This document shows, one piece after another, positions 1-12,593 of a DNA stretch of 64,000 nt; the first letter of the stretch is position 1, and each line of letters begins with the position of its first letter. A program made the position numbers and the translations under genes. Location of the stretch: assembly GCA_019916065.1 (NCBI GenBank), contig CM034241.1, positions 1,580,562 to 1,644,561 of the forward strand, given 5' to 3'. The notes below the pieces were generated by a model that did not search any database, was not told where the DNA came from, and worked only from the letters and a program-made list of their open reading frames with translations. The stretch comes from Vitellaria paradoxa. Taxonomy: Eukaryota > Streptophyta > Magnoliopsida > Ericales > Sapotaceae.

Positions 1-3000
1 TATAATTTAATATATTAAATTAATTATTGATAAAAGTAATTATTAATTAAATTATATTTAATATATTTTTACATAAATAAAAATAATATATTATTAATTT
101 TATATATTAATATATTATTATTTAATATAATATATTAATATAATTTATATATTAATATAAAATTAATATATAAAATATATTAATTTATTAATAAATTAAT
201 ATATTTTATATATTAATTTAATATTTTTATATTAAATAATAATATATTTCGTGGTGACCGGAGATGAGTTTGAAAGTAGTGGCGGCGGTGGCCGAATATT
301 GGTAACAACTAGTGGATGATAGTAATTGATAGTTGTAACTAGTAGTAGTTGTATAAGAAATTGAAAATTGAAAATGAAAACTTAAGAAAACACATTTTCT
401 ATGTTTTCATAATTTTTAAAAATTTTGAAAATAATTTTCATTTTTTTTGAAAACTAAAAATAAATTTACCAAACGCGTTTTCATGTTCAATTTTCAAAAA
501 AAATGAAAATAAAAATAAAAAATTAAAAACGAAATGATTGCCAAACGGGGCCTTAGCAGTAATAATTTGGAGGTTCCAAACGTCACTTTCTTTGCAATTC
601 ACGTAAACCACGCATTTAGATAAATGATTTGTTAAGAAGAAAAAAAAAGTTAGATATTTAAAATTTCATTTTTATTTGGATTGTGACAAAAAGAAAAAAC
701 GGAAGAAAAAATATACGAATTTAGGAAATTAAAACAATTAAATAAAATAATTTGTGAATTAGTATTTTTTATTTTATTATTTTTTAAATCCATTTAATTA
801 AGAAGGTGTAATTGAAATTTTATATTTCTTTCTTCATTTCTCAACACTTTTACATTTCTTTTCTCTCTAATTTTCTTTTCTTTCGTCAAATTCTCCCTCC
901 AAACACACCCAAAATACAAGATTTTAGAAAACATTGACAATTAAAGTTTGGTTAATGTCACTTGATTTGAGAGGTTTAACATTTTACTTTAAGAATAATT
1001 ACATAGAGTTACAAATAAACTAAACATTCAACGTATTACTCACAAATGAACTCATTAAGAGTTCGTTTTCATCCATCTGATAAGTTAAATAAATAAAATC
1101 AAACACATTTTTCAAATTTGACAAATAAACGAGTCAATTTCAAATAAGAGTGAGCTCGGTTTGTTAAGACTTGCAAACAACTTTATTTATTGTTTAGGAA
1201 CAAGTTCGTTTAAATGTTCACGAGCAAATTCGTTTATAACTCGCAAACATTCATGCTCAGATATTTATGAATAACCTTATTTATTACTTATGAACAATAT
1301 AATTTATTTGTAAACAAACTCATTCATGCTCATATATTTATGAATAACCTTATATATTACTTATAAACAATATAATTTATTTGTAAACAAACTCGTTTAT
1401 AATTTGTAAATAGTTTCATTTAAACGTTCGCGAATAAGCTTGCGAAAAATTTTTTTATTGTGGATGGAAAAATGTTGAAAATTCAACAAGTAAACACATT
1501 AATTCAATTCTTGTTTGTTAAGGTAGAAAATATAGTTTATTTGTTAAACTTAGTCATTAATTGAAATGCAGCAAGTTGAACAAAAAACTCACAAATTAGT
1601 TTTATAAATGTTATAAGTAGACTCGACAAAAACTAATAAATTGGCTTATTTATTGTAAGTAAGCCGAGCTTGAACTTGTCTATAAACTAATAAGTTAAGC
1701 TTGCACACAAGATTTCAAGCTTAGATAAAAGTTTGGCTCAATCTCGTCAAAAAACTTAATAAACAATATTAAACACAATATTTCAAACTTAATAAAAGTT
1801 CGGCTCGAACAAAAAAGCTTAAACAATTCAATACTTAGGTTAGTTTGGCTCGACTCATTTATAGTCTTATAGTTATATTTTACACCCTTAGAATACGATG
1901 AAAAAATACATGGCTCTCTTCTACTTTAAAAATTAATACATAATCTACTTGTGATTTAGATAAAAGTGTAAAAGTAACAAAATTTGTTAAATTTAATTAA
2001 TTTTTATCTCACGAGCCAAAATTAGTTCAAGAAAAAATATTTTTACAAAGTTAGTTAAATAAAAGTACATTTTAGCCATTTCTTATGTTTAAATGAATTA
2101 TTTTCCCTTTTTTTGTGGTTAAAGAGAATCAATACAAAACAGATAGACAAATTTTGCATATATTTTTCTCAATTCTTATCTTTTTTGCAATTAAATTGAG
2201 TTTTCAAACATGTGAGACATAAATCTATGTAAATTTAATGGACTTTATCAAATCATAAGAGGGGCCATGTGTGTTAATTTTTATATTAAAAGAGAATCAT
2301 GTATTTTTAGACCAATTATCTCTTTATTTTATAGTATTGTCTATTGGGCTGCTGACGAAGAGAGAAATTTAATTATTTGTTTACTTATTGTTTTTGCTAG
2401 TTTTAGATAAAATTTCAAAACTAACAACAATTTGAATTTTGATCATATGCAAAATATATATATATATATATATAATATCTATTTATTTACACGATATACT
2501 TTTGGAAAAGACACATTCACAAAAAAATAGTTAAGATTAGAGAAACACTTTTTAATAAGGGTGTGTTTAGAGTAAGGATTTGATGAAAGAAAAGATGAGG
2601 TAAAAGAACGATACAGAGAAAAGAGAATCGCAGTATAAGATCCCAAATATATATTTTTATTTAAATAGATTAATACATATAATAAATTGCATTCATCAAT
2701 ATACTAGTTTTTAATTTTATTAATTTTAATCTTTTTATTTTCATATCTTTTCTCTTCTATTTTTCATCACAATTCAAATAAGAAAAGAAATTTTAAATTT
2801 CTATCGTTTTCATTTTCCCCTTAATCAATTTTTTATCTAAACACATATAATTAAGAGGATAAGAGGTACGTAGTTTGCTGTGATAACACTAATATATATG
2901 ACAGCAATTAATATTTCCTTCATCCCTTTTTATGAGCACTCTTGCTGGTTTGAAATGTTAAAGTACATAATCAATTAATGTCTCTTGTCACACCTGTTTC

Positions 3001-4560
3001 AAATTTATATTCAAATAAATTTTTTATTTCTTAAAAAAATAAATCTTTTCAGCAACACAAGTCGAATTTTTTTTTTTTCAAATTTATCTCTCCAATAAGT
3101 CCCCCCCCCCCAAAAAAAAAATCCTCTCCAATATATATATATATATATATTCAATATTTCTGCAAAGTCTGTTGAGACACATAACATAATTAGACATAAG
3201 CAGTAAGAGCGCACGGTGTGACAGTTATTAAGAAAAAGCAATTGAAATGGTTGAAATTTCATAACTTCATGTGCTGGTGAAGATTTAATTCTACAAAAAT
3301 AAAATTTCCATGGTGGAGCGCCAAGCCAAAGGCCCAAACGGCAAACGCTGCGAAAGATTTCACCTTTGAAGCCCAGATCAAGATGTGGCGCAAACTTTTG
3401 TAGGTCCACCATGATGCCAGGCAGAACACTGCTTTAAGGAGTTGAAGGCCTTGTACATTTTGTGCCATATCATGTATCCATTATTTCTTAAAGTGGATTC
3501 TCTGAAAATATATCAGAGATCAAATATGGTGGAAACTCAAAACTTAAGTGTTATTTTTATTTAATTTTAAAATTCAAATTTACTCAATTATTTTCAAGCC
3601 ATATTTTTCTCTCCAAATTTAAATTTTATTTTTATTTTTTCAAAACACTTTTTTTTTTTTTTAACCTCCGGATTTAAAAGATCTATCTTTTACAATACAG
3701 TACAAAACTTGAATTATATTATTTGTTTAACAGTCTTATCCACTGAAAAAGGTGAAAAGCATACAAATAGAAAGTCTGCGTTAATATCCGTATCTCATTT
3801 CGTAAGATTTACCATAGACTTCTTATCGAAATCAATAATTGTGATTTCACCATTGTGAATTGTTAATGGACTATACCATGGTACCTTGATTTTGAACCCT
3901 TGAGAGTAAGTTGTACGTCCATTGACTACAACACCGTCTAGAAGAATGAATCAAAGAAATGAGTGACAGGTGAAACTTTGAAAGTCCTCGTCCGCACGGC
4001 TTCTTAGCAACTTCATTTGAAGAGTACTTGACCTCAAAGGCTTTGATTTTTTTGCTAAAAATCTAGCTAGTCAACATCAACTTTATTAATTCGGTGATGG
4101 ATAATTAATTGGAGATCAAAGACTTTGATTTTTTTTTTTTGCTAAAAATCTAGTTAATCAACATTAACTTTATTAATTTGATGATAGATAATTCATTGGA
4201 GATCAATAAATACGTTTTTGTCAAATCAACATATAAAAATTTGGAGACTAATTAAAAATATTTTATATAGTACTTATACATATTATGAATCTTTACCATT
4301 TGATTTAAAAATCCTTTTTTGCGCACATAATTCTACCATAGCTTGAAAATTTGAATCAATTATTATTATTAGTATTGTTATTATTATTTTGCACAAGTTG
4401 ACAAATTTACGAAACTAAAACGTATCCGAAGACTCACAAACTTTTTCCAATTTGCGAGTTCACACTAGTTGAATCTAACTTGAAATAAAACACATGATTA
4501 AGATAATCATATGATTATTATCTGATAAGCATTATATATATATATAGAAAAGATAGGAAT
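1..4560. other. AT-rich intergenic region, no gene seen
   Basis: Positions 1-250 are almost pure A/T low-complexity sequence. Around 1245-1400 a segment of about 73 bp is tandemly repeated. Several short stretches start or end with the 'GTTTGG' / 'CCAAAC' edges typical of the small MITEs found elsewhere in the window (for example near 366-556 and 2565-2850). On the minus strand a 47-codon open stretch (3946 down to about 3800) follows an acceptor-like TTCTAG and could be an exon relic, but I do not recognise it. No complete gene can be supported here. Confidence 0.6.
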
Positions 4561-4825
4561 TAATTTGAGTGTCTCGTATCATGTGATTGGACAGCCCCGA
4601 TCGTTCATAGCATCTTTTATTTTATATATATATATATATATTCACAAATTAATTTGAGTGTCTTGTATCATGTGATTGAACAGCCCCGATCGTTCATAGC
4701 ATCTTCCATTATATATATATATATATATTCACAAATTAATTTGAGTGTCTTGTATCATGTGATTGAACAGCCCCGATCGTTCATAGCATCTTCCATTATA
4801 TATATATATATATATATTCTCAAAA
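4561..4825. repeat. Three tandem copies of an 87-89 bp repeat upstream of the ammonium transporter
   Basis: Copies begin near 4561, 4650 and 4737. Each carries the nearly identical core TTTGAGTGTC...ATCATGTGATTG..CAGCCCCGATCG...CATAGCATCTT, followed by a (TA)n tract of varying length. Copies 2 and 3 are almost identical; copy 1 differs at a few bases. The array ends about 420 bp before the transporter start codon, so it lies in the probable promoter or 5' leader region. Mechanism (slippage or unequal exchange between the TA tracts) is inferred. Confidence 0.85.
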
Positions 4826-5246
4826 CATTTGTTATGAATTTCGCATTACATTCCTTTAGTCATCCATCCCTACGTCCTAAGTTCTCGCACGTGACTTTTG
4901 ATAACACCAATAATTCATCTTCAAGGTACGAGCCCGCAATGACGGGCGTACGACGACTCCACTGCCGCTTAGCTTCTTCTTCTTTTTCCACCATCACCTA
5001 CCCATTTTATGTAGGCTTATAAAATTGCGGTCGCTTTTGGGAGATTGAATTTTTACCATTACAAAAAGTTATAAAAAAATTATTAATTTTTTTATTTTTT
5101 CCAATTAAATTTTGTCACGGAATCAATTTATATATATATATATATATGCTTACATATCCCCCATAAATGGAGACCAATTTACAAACCCTAATTTCACAAT
5201 CAATTGAAGGTAGCTAGCTAGGCAAGCTCAGCCAGCTGATTCATAG

Positions 5247-8200
5247 ATGGCAACCCCATTGGCATACCAAGAGCACCTCCCAGCAGTTCCCCCATGGCTA
5301 AACAAGGGAGACAACGCATGGCAAATGACTGCATCAACCCTCGTAGGCCTCCAAAGCATGCCAGGCCTCGTCATCCTCTACGCCAGCATCGTCAAGAAGA
5401 AATGGGCCGTCAACTCTGCTTTCATGGCTCTCTACGCCTTCGCCGCCGTCCTTATTTGCTGGGTTCTAGTCGGCTACCGCATGGCCTTGGGCGACAAGCT
5501 CCTCCCCTTCTGGGGCAAGGGCGCGCCGTCTCTGGGCCAGAAGTTCCTCATCAACCGCGCCTCCGTCCCTGTGAGCACCCATTTCCATAGCAACGGCACC
5601 GTCGAGACCCCCATGATCCAGCCCTTCTACCCCATGGCCACGCTGGTCTACTTCCAGTTCACTTTCGCCGCCATTACCATGATTTTGCTTGCTGGGTCTG
5701 TCCTCGGTCGCATGAACATCAAGGCTTGGATGGCTTTTGTTCCTCTCTGGCTTATTTTCTCTTACACGGTTGGTGCTTTTAGTCTCTGGGGCGGTGGGTT
5801 TCTCTTCCATTGGGGTGTGATAGATTACTCTGGAGGCTATGTCATCCACCTTTCATCTGGAATTGCTGGTTTCACGGCCGCTTATTGGGTATATGTTATA
5901 GAAATTCTCTCTCTCTCTCCCTCTCTCTCTAAAAAAAAACTTTAGAACAGAAGGGGAAAAAAGTCTTCCCATTTAATTACAAAAATATTATTGTCATATT
6001 ATTTTCATTGCACTCTATTGTAAAATGGAATTTTTCATATTTGATACTGAGTTTTGAGAATAGGGAAAGAAAACTTAAAAATTAACTTTCTTTTTTTTTT
6101 AGGCAACGTTTGGAAAATTTAAAAAAAAAAAGGTTAACTTTTTTATATTTGGGAAGGAAAAAATTAAGATTTTAGTAGTTAATTTTTTAATTTTTTTTGT
6201 TAATTTGATATTTTTATTTTTCATAACTCAAAAAAAAATAAAATATAAAGGGGTAATTTTAGTCATTTAAAAAAAATAAAAAAAAAATTGAATGGCTACT
6301 AACTAGTGGTTCCCAAATGGAAACTTAAGGGAAGAAAAAAAATAAAAATAAATAATTTTCTTTTTCTTACCGTAAAAATACTACACTACCAAAATTTTTT
6401 ATCAAAAAATTAAACCAAAATCTTACAACGGTATCATTTTTTGGTTTTCTTTATATTAATTTTAGAATGATTAACCAATAATGAAGTCACATAATTCTTG
6501 ATTAATTAATTATTTTACTGGAATAGCATTCCTAACGCACCGCTTTTTTCCATTATTTTCTTTTCTCTGGTTGTTAAAAAAAAAAAAAATCATTTTATTC
6601 TCATTTTTTAACTTCCCTTTCCTTGGCAGGTTGGACCAAGGTTGAGGAGCGATAGAGAAAGGTTTCCTCCAAACAATGTGTTGCTAATGCTAGCTGGTGC
6701 TGGGTTACTATGGATGGGCTGGTCAGGCTTCAATGGCGGGGCACCTTACGCCGCAAATATTGATGCTTCCATAGCAGTACTGAACACAAATATATGTGCA
6801 GCAACAAGCCTTCTTGTGTGGACATCCCTCGATGTTATCTTCTTTGGAAAGCCATCGGTCATAGGTGCTGTTCAAGGGATGATGACTGGCCTTGCCTGCA
6901 TAACTCCAGGAGCAGGTATATATATACACATATATATTCGTCTAGCTAGGAGAGAAAATTCCAACGAGTACAATTAAAATTCTTATACAAAATATTTTAT
7001 GAGAATATTTTTTATAAAAAATATTTTTAATCATAATTTTTTTATGATTGGATATCACATAATTTTGGTGTAATTTCTTATATATATATATTTAGAATTT
7101 ATGTAATTTCTTTATAAAAAAAAATGCTATCACGATTTTAGGTGTCGTTTGGAAACTTCAGCTGCTAGCCGGCTATTTTGTAGTAACACTATAGCAGCTA
7201 TTTCATTATCTTTTTAAAATTATCAGATTACCGTTGGTCATACTTCTAGAAAGGAGTCGACCCCTCTGAATTAGTGGGTCGACCCATTCTTTCAGATTTT
7301 GAGGAGTTGGAACATTTGTCCCTTCAAAGATAATTTTAAAAAATATTTTGAAGTATCAAGGGTATAAATGTTAATATACAAATTTAGCTGTAGATAACTT
7401 GGCTTCCCAAACGTAAAAATAGCTTGCTTAAAAAAAAAGTAAGCTAATTGATTCCCAAATCCTGCCTTATTTTGATTTATAATTTTGAAGGAAAAAAAAA
7501 TTATAGTAAAGTATCGTCTTTGAAGGCTTGTACCGTGTGAGTTGCAATACAAACATTGAGAATCCAGCAATATGTGTGAACGAGGTCTGGTCGCATGTGT
7601 CATAATTAATTGAGAAAATTAATGGAAGGGTTTGATTTAATTGCAGGAGTGGTGCAATCGTGGGCTGCGATTGTGATGGGTATTTGCTCTGGAAGCATTC
7701 CTTGGGTCTCCATGATGATTCTTCACAAGAAGTCTTCTTTGCTACAGAAGGTATATTATTATTATTATTATTATTATTATATAATTTATATATACATATC
7801 TACTTGGGTTAGTTTGGATTTAAAAAAAAACTAGAAAGCTTTTTTTTTTTAGCTTTTTTTTATCTTGTATAATTTTTTAATCAAAATTTAATTTTTTTTA
7901 GAAGTCATAACTTTTAAGCATATTAATTGCAGTCATTACAAAAAATCTTATTCTTTTAAATAAAAGCAATTCGTTTGACTAAAAAATAATAAAAATTTTG
8001 ATTTATTTTTATTTTTTAAACTTTTACTAAAATAAATGTGAATTTTTTTTTTAATTTTCTTTAATAAAGGCGATTAATAAGTCTAAAAGATATATCTTTA
8101 AAAAAATTAAATTTTAATAAAAAAAATTACCAAACAAAAAATTTTTAAAATATATATAAAATGCTGATAACTTTGTTGAAACCAAAGAAAGCCTTTTTGT

Positions 8201-8755
8201 ACAGTATAGCTATCTCATTTTGTCGGAGGCTGTTATCATTCTTCTGAGGTCAGGAAGTGTACCTGTGAAACGTAGTGCTATAATCATTTCAATTAATGTC
8301 ATTATGATTAGGTGGACGACACCCTAGGTGTGTTTCATACACACGCAGTGGCAGGCCTATTAGGAGGGCTTCTAACGGGACTTCTAGCAGAGCCAGCCCT
8401 CTGCAGGCTCGTACTACCGGTGAACAACACAAGGGGTGCATTCTACGGAGGCAATGGAGGAATACAGTTCCTGAAACAACTGGCGGCCGCCTTGTTCGTG
8501 ATTGGTTGGAACATCGTTTCGACGACGTTAATTCTTCTGACAATTAGGTTGTTCATGCCTCTGAGGATGCCCGACGATCAGCTCATCATCGGAGACGACG
8601 CCGTGCACGGAGAAGAAGCCTACGCGCTGTGGGGAGACGGCGAGAAATACGACCCGACAAAGCATGGCTGGCACTTGCCTGCTTACTCGGAACGAAGGGC
8701 TTCACCAGGAGCAGGGTTTAACCATGGCGCCAGAGGTGTCACCATTAATCTTTGA
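5247..8755 (+). CDS. AMT3: AMT2/AMT3-type ammonium transporter (4 exons)
   Basis: Plasma-membrane ammonium transporter of the plant AMT2/3/4 (MEP-like) clade, moving ammonium/ammonia through a trimeric channel-like protein. Exons are 5247-5888, 6630-6915, 7647-7750 and 8312-8755, all with GT..AG introns, giving 491 residues, normal for the clade. The N-terminus carries the clade motif [12 protein letters not shown]...[13 protein letters not shown]. The family signature [13 protein letters not shown] is at 193-205, including pore His201; the second pore His is His355 in [12 protein letters not shown]. Exon junctions fall cleanly in YW|VGPRL, TPGA|GVVQ and LLQK|VDD. The C-tail [16 protein letters not shown] is also typical. 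The start is the first ATG of a well-conserved N-terminus. Introns 1 and 2 contain MITE-like inserts. By remembered similarity it is closer to AMT3;1-type than to AMT2;1, but the subtype is not certain. It converges on the BAG gene. Confidence 0.95.
6090..6330. mobile_element. MITE-like insert in ammonium transporter intron 1
   Basis: An AT-rich segment bounded by GGCAACGTTTGGAAA at the left and GTGGTTCCCAAATGGAAAC at the right, lying wholly in intron 1. Related segments with the same core (TTTTAGTCATTTAAAAAA, AATTGAATGG) occur near 8958-9170 and 37190-37400. The edges are judged by eye and no target duplication was established. Confidence 0.45.
7140..7425. mobile_element. MITE-like insert in ammonium transporter intron 2
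   Basis: A segment starting AGGTGTCGTTTGGAAACTTC and ending near GGCTTCCCAAACGT lies inside intron 2. The ends are roughly inverted, as in the Tourist-like elements elsewhere in the window. Its interior (AGCTGCTAGCCGGC, AGGAGTCGACCCCTC) is more GC-rich than the other MITEs. Exact ends and target duplication were not resolved. Confidence 0.4.
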
Positions 8756-11700
8756 TTCATTTACGTCATGAACTCATCGTCCAGATCCTTAATTGCATAT
8801 ATGCATCCGCAATTATCTTGTATTATGCAAACAAATAGGTGATTGTAATACCACGAGGTCTCATTCATTGAACCGAGGAAAGGATAGTTTGTAAGGGAGA
8901 GATATGAAATCATACGCAAGTACTCCTCCGCCTCCTGCTCCGGCTTCCGCTTATAATTTAAGTGGTAATAGTTTGGGAGAAAAAAAGTTAATTTTTTTTT
9001 AGGAGGAAAAAAATTAATTTTCTAGTAGTTACTTTTTTTAATTTGTTGTTAGTTTGACTTTTTCATGCTTTATGATTTAAAAAAATTAAAAATATACGAG
9101 AGTAAATATAATTATTTAAAAAATCATAAAATTGAATAATTACTTATGGTTGCCAAACATAGATGTTTATGCGGCAAAATCTCACTCTTCTGGAACCAAA
9201 TAATGGGCTCATTTGGAAATCCAAAAAAAAAAGTAAAAAAAAAAATTTAACAGCGTGTTTGGACGGAAAGAAATCGAAAGAAAAAACGAGAAAATAAAAT
9301 ATTTTAAAATTTAACTCTTATTTGTAAGTTTTTTTGGAAAAGAAAAGAGAACAAATGAGAAGAATAGTTAATAGTTAGTTTTTAAAATTCTCATCCTCCC
9401 AAAAGTGGAAAGAAGAGAAAAGTTGTTTAATGAAATTTTAAAAATGACACCTTTACCAATGAGATAAAAAAATAAGAAAAAAATTACTAATATATCCTAG
9501 TGCAAATTAAATCCTTTTAATCATTTTGTTATATTTCTACTACTTTTCCTCATCCCTTTGCAGGTTTCACAACCTAGGTAAGTTTTTTTTTTAAATAATG
9601 TTCTGCTCTGTTTTTCTCTTTTTTTGTTTTTTTGTTTTTTTTTTTTTTTGGTTCAATCATGCTTCAAGACCCTAGTTTGTTCCTTTTTTTCTTTTTTTTT
9701 TTTTTTGTTTAATCACGTTTCAAGACTCTGATTTCATCTTCCTTATATATGTGTGTGTATATATATATAATATGTATTCCGATCGTTTTAAGATGTATGT
9801 TTTTTTTTATTATAGCAGCGTTCCTCATTGAAACTTTAGTTTTTTTCAGTATTATTATTTGTATTTTTGGGATCACGTCTCAATTTATTTGTTCTTACTT
9901 TATGTGTTGATGCTTTATTTGTTAATAATATAAGGAAGTTTATTTATTGATAATATAAAGGTATAACAATAAAATAATAATAGATATTTTTTTCTTTCCA
10001 TTTCTTCTAAACTCACAAACAAAAAGAAAGAAAATAATTATTTTTTCTCTCCCAAACTCTCAAACAAATGAAAAGAAAATTATTATCATTTCTACTCTTT
10101 CCTCTTCTCTCATTATTAATATTTTATTTTATCTTTTTTCTTTTAAACTCACAAACGGAGCCTAAAAATCTCTGTAATTGTCTACAAAATTTTTCTCATT
10201 TTGAACTATGTGAATCTCTATAAATATCTATAAATTTATATATCTCTACAAATTTTAATAAATCTCTACAAATCCTAATAACATTTCTACAAATCTGGAA
10301 TGAGCTCCCAAGGAGCTTATTCTTGTTTCTGCCTATGGTGGAAGAAGAATCTTGCAGAAGAGTAAAGTGGGAAAATTCGAGGACTCCCTAGCTTCCTCAA
10401 TTGAGAAAGATTTCTCAAGAAAATTTCGACATCCCTTTTATTGAATTACTACTCAATATTTATAGCTTTATTACAACTGAAATGGTTATAACCATGTGGC
10501 TTTTCGTTAAATCCTAACTAATTTTTAGTAACTAAATTAACTAAAAAAATAAATTAATTGTGAATTGTTGTAACTAACCCTATGATGACAGCCACTTATT
10601 TAACATGTGGACCTCTTGGTTACAAGGCAACTCTCTCAACCCAATTACTTAAATGGATCCTCCCGTCGTGCCCATGGATCTTCTTTTTGCCCAGTAGTTC
10701 CTGACCTCGGGTCATTGCTCAACTGGATCCTTGTCCGATTGTTTGCTTTACTTCATATCTTTTGGCTATCTTTATACGGACTCCTTTCCAGCTGAAGTAC
10801 AGTTTCGTTATTACCTACCAACTCCCACTATCTCCTATTTCCATCTTGACCGTTGGTTCTAAAGTAATTAGATGGGTAAGATTGAGACTGCGTTAACCAA
10901 TCTGGACCATCTATAACAAAACCTTAACAGCGGATTTGAGGGTTAGAGTGGCCCTGAAGGCTTCCATCAATCAATTCACCTGCATATGCCCCTATACTCC
11001 TCTCGATTTCCATTTCCTTTATAAGTGATGATACTTCTGTAATGGCTTCCTTGTCTCTCTTTATAACTGTTGGAGATTTGTTTGATTTTTTTCTTTTTGG
11101 TCTCATTACAAAATCTCAATAATGCTTCTACAAATTTTAAAAAATTCTAACAGAAAAATTAAAATCAAATACGTTTTGATGAAATTATTTATCTCTATTT
11201 TTTGTAATATATGATTTATACTCTCAAAAAGTAATTCAACTCGTATTTTATCTCAACTTTTACTATTCCAAACCGGCCCAATGTCTATAAATTTTGTACT
11301 GCAGCCACCAAAGGATTTCCTTTTTTTTTTTTTTTTTTTTTTAACAGGGGCAAAAACTAGATTCGATCACACGCCACATGAGGACCGGGTCGTCCTTTTT
11401 GATCAGGTCTTCCAAACCGCGTAGCGTAATTGACTTTACATGAGACCCGGAAATTAAGCCGGTAGGAAGTAGCCATTTGATCAAGACTTGTCGGCCCTAC
11501 AGATGTCAATTTTCTTATATTGGGAGTCAAATTGTTGACTTTTTCATTTTTATTTTTTATTTTTCGACCCGTGATCCCATTAATTTGTCCTCCTCCCCTT
11601 AAATTTTTTTTTAAAAAGTGGCAAATATTACTTTTAATGTTACTCATGCGACATCGAAGCTATAAATCTTCTGATTTTATTCTAAACAAAAGTAAATTTA

Positions 11701-12593
11701 AAAATTTTTCTTAACTATCAAAAAAAAAAATTAATTTTTTTTAAAATTTCAATTAAATTTATTTTTATTTTGAATTGTCTGATTTTAATTAAAAAAACTC
11801 ATAATCCAATATCACATGAATAATATACAAAATTTAACCTCTTAGAGTCTCAAATTTTTTACTAGGCGTGATGATTCCAATTTTATGTGTTTGTGATCTT
11901 TCACAATTCCGAGTGTACAAATATTCAAGTCATAAACAAGAATCCTAGTTGTCATATTTCTTAAATAAATAAGAAAATATAATTTTCTTGGAGTTGATTA
12001 TTTTATGAATATATTGATTCACAGGTCCTATATCAATAGTTATTCAGTTATCTCGAATTCCCTCCCTTAAATAAAATTAGTGTTTAGACGTGAGTTCTCT
12101 TGAGTAGAAGATTCAAAACCACTCAAATCACTTCAACAAATTTCCCTTGATATGTATATTATATGTATATTGTAGCAGAGATGGAAAAATTATTTATTGC
12201 TGTTACCCACAAGAGAAACAAACATTTGAGAAATTAAGGTAGAACCCACAATTAACTGTGAAAGTAACAATATTATTGCTTCAATATAGTCCTAGTTGCA
12301 GTCATGAGATCTGTAGCACAAAAAAAAAAAAAAAAAAGCAAGACCTGATCTGAAAATAATAGCAAAAAACATTCTTGTTTGATAGAGAAGGAAATGTAAC
12401 GTAATAGAATGGTCATTCTCATATCATCATCTCATTCCATTCCCTTAAATAAAGTAACATTTCAAATACATGTGCACCAAACGAAAGTCCAAAAATGATA
12501 GCTCCATTCCATTTCATTCCTTTCTACCGAAGGATCCTTAGTGTTCCCAGTTGAGTTACCAAGACTTACAAATTCCTTAAAAGGGGACAGATA
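8756..12593. other. Convergent intergenic region with repeat remnants
   Basis: This separates the 3' ends of the transporter (+) and BAG (-) genes. 8958-9170 and about 9245-10165 are AT-rich stretches with MITE-type edges (GTTTGGACGG ... CTCACAAACGGAGCC). About 10300-11110 has higher complexity and includes a 60-codon minus-strand ORF beginning with ATG at 11106; it may be a retroelement remnant, but I cannot assign it. Long T and A homopolymers occur at 11321-11342 and 12319-12337. No gene is supported. Confidence 0.5.
11321..11500 (-). mobile_element. Possible decayed tRNA-derived SINE
   Basis: Read on the minus strand, a tRNA-like head (GATCAAATGGCTA as a possible A box and CGGGTCTCATG as a possible B box) is followed by about 100 bp and then an A-rich tail, seen as a run of about 20 T on the plus strand at 11321-11342. 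The boxes are imperfect and I did not find a convincing target-site duplication, so this is tentative. Confidence 0.4.

Noticed and set aside
3259..3468. Minus-strand ORF rich in W/F (possible membrane protein)
   Set aside because: No recognisable motif, overlaps a second ORF of equal quality, and no splice-linked neighbours were found.
3800..3950. Minus-strand open stretch DGVVVNGRTTYSQGFKIK... after a TTCTAG acceptor
   Set aside because: Looks coding-like but is short, unlinked to other exons and not recognised; mentioned only as a possible exon relic.
5294..5849. Overlapping ORFs in other frames and on the minus strand across transporter exon 1
   Set aside because: They are shadows of the GC-richer coding exon; only the frame from 5247 matches a known family.
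10924..11106. Minus-strand ORF MRPKRKKSNKS...
   Set aside because: It starts with ATG and is basic, but I cannot link it to any family or neighbouring exon; retroelement origin is only a guess.
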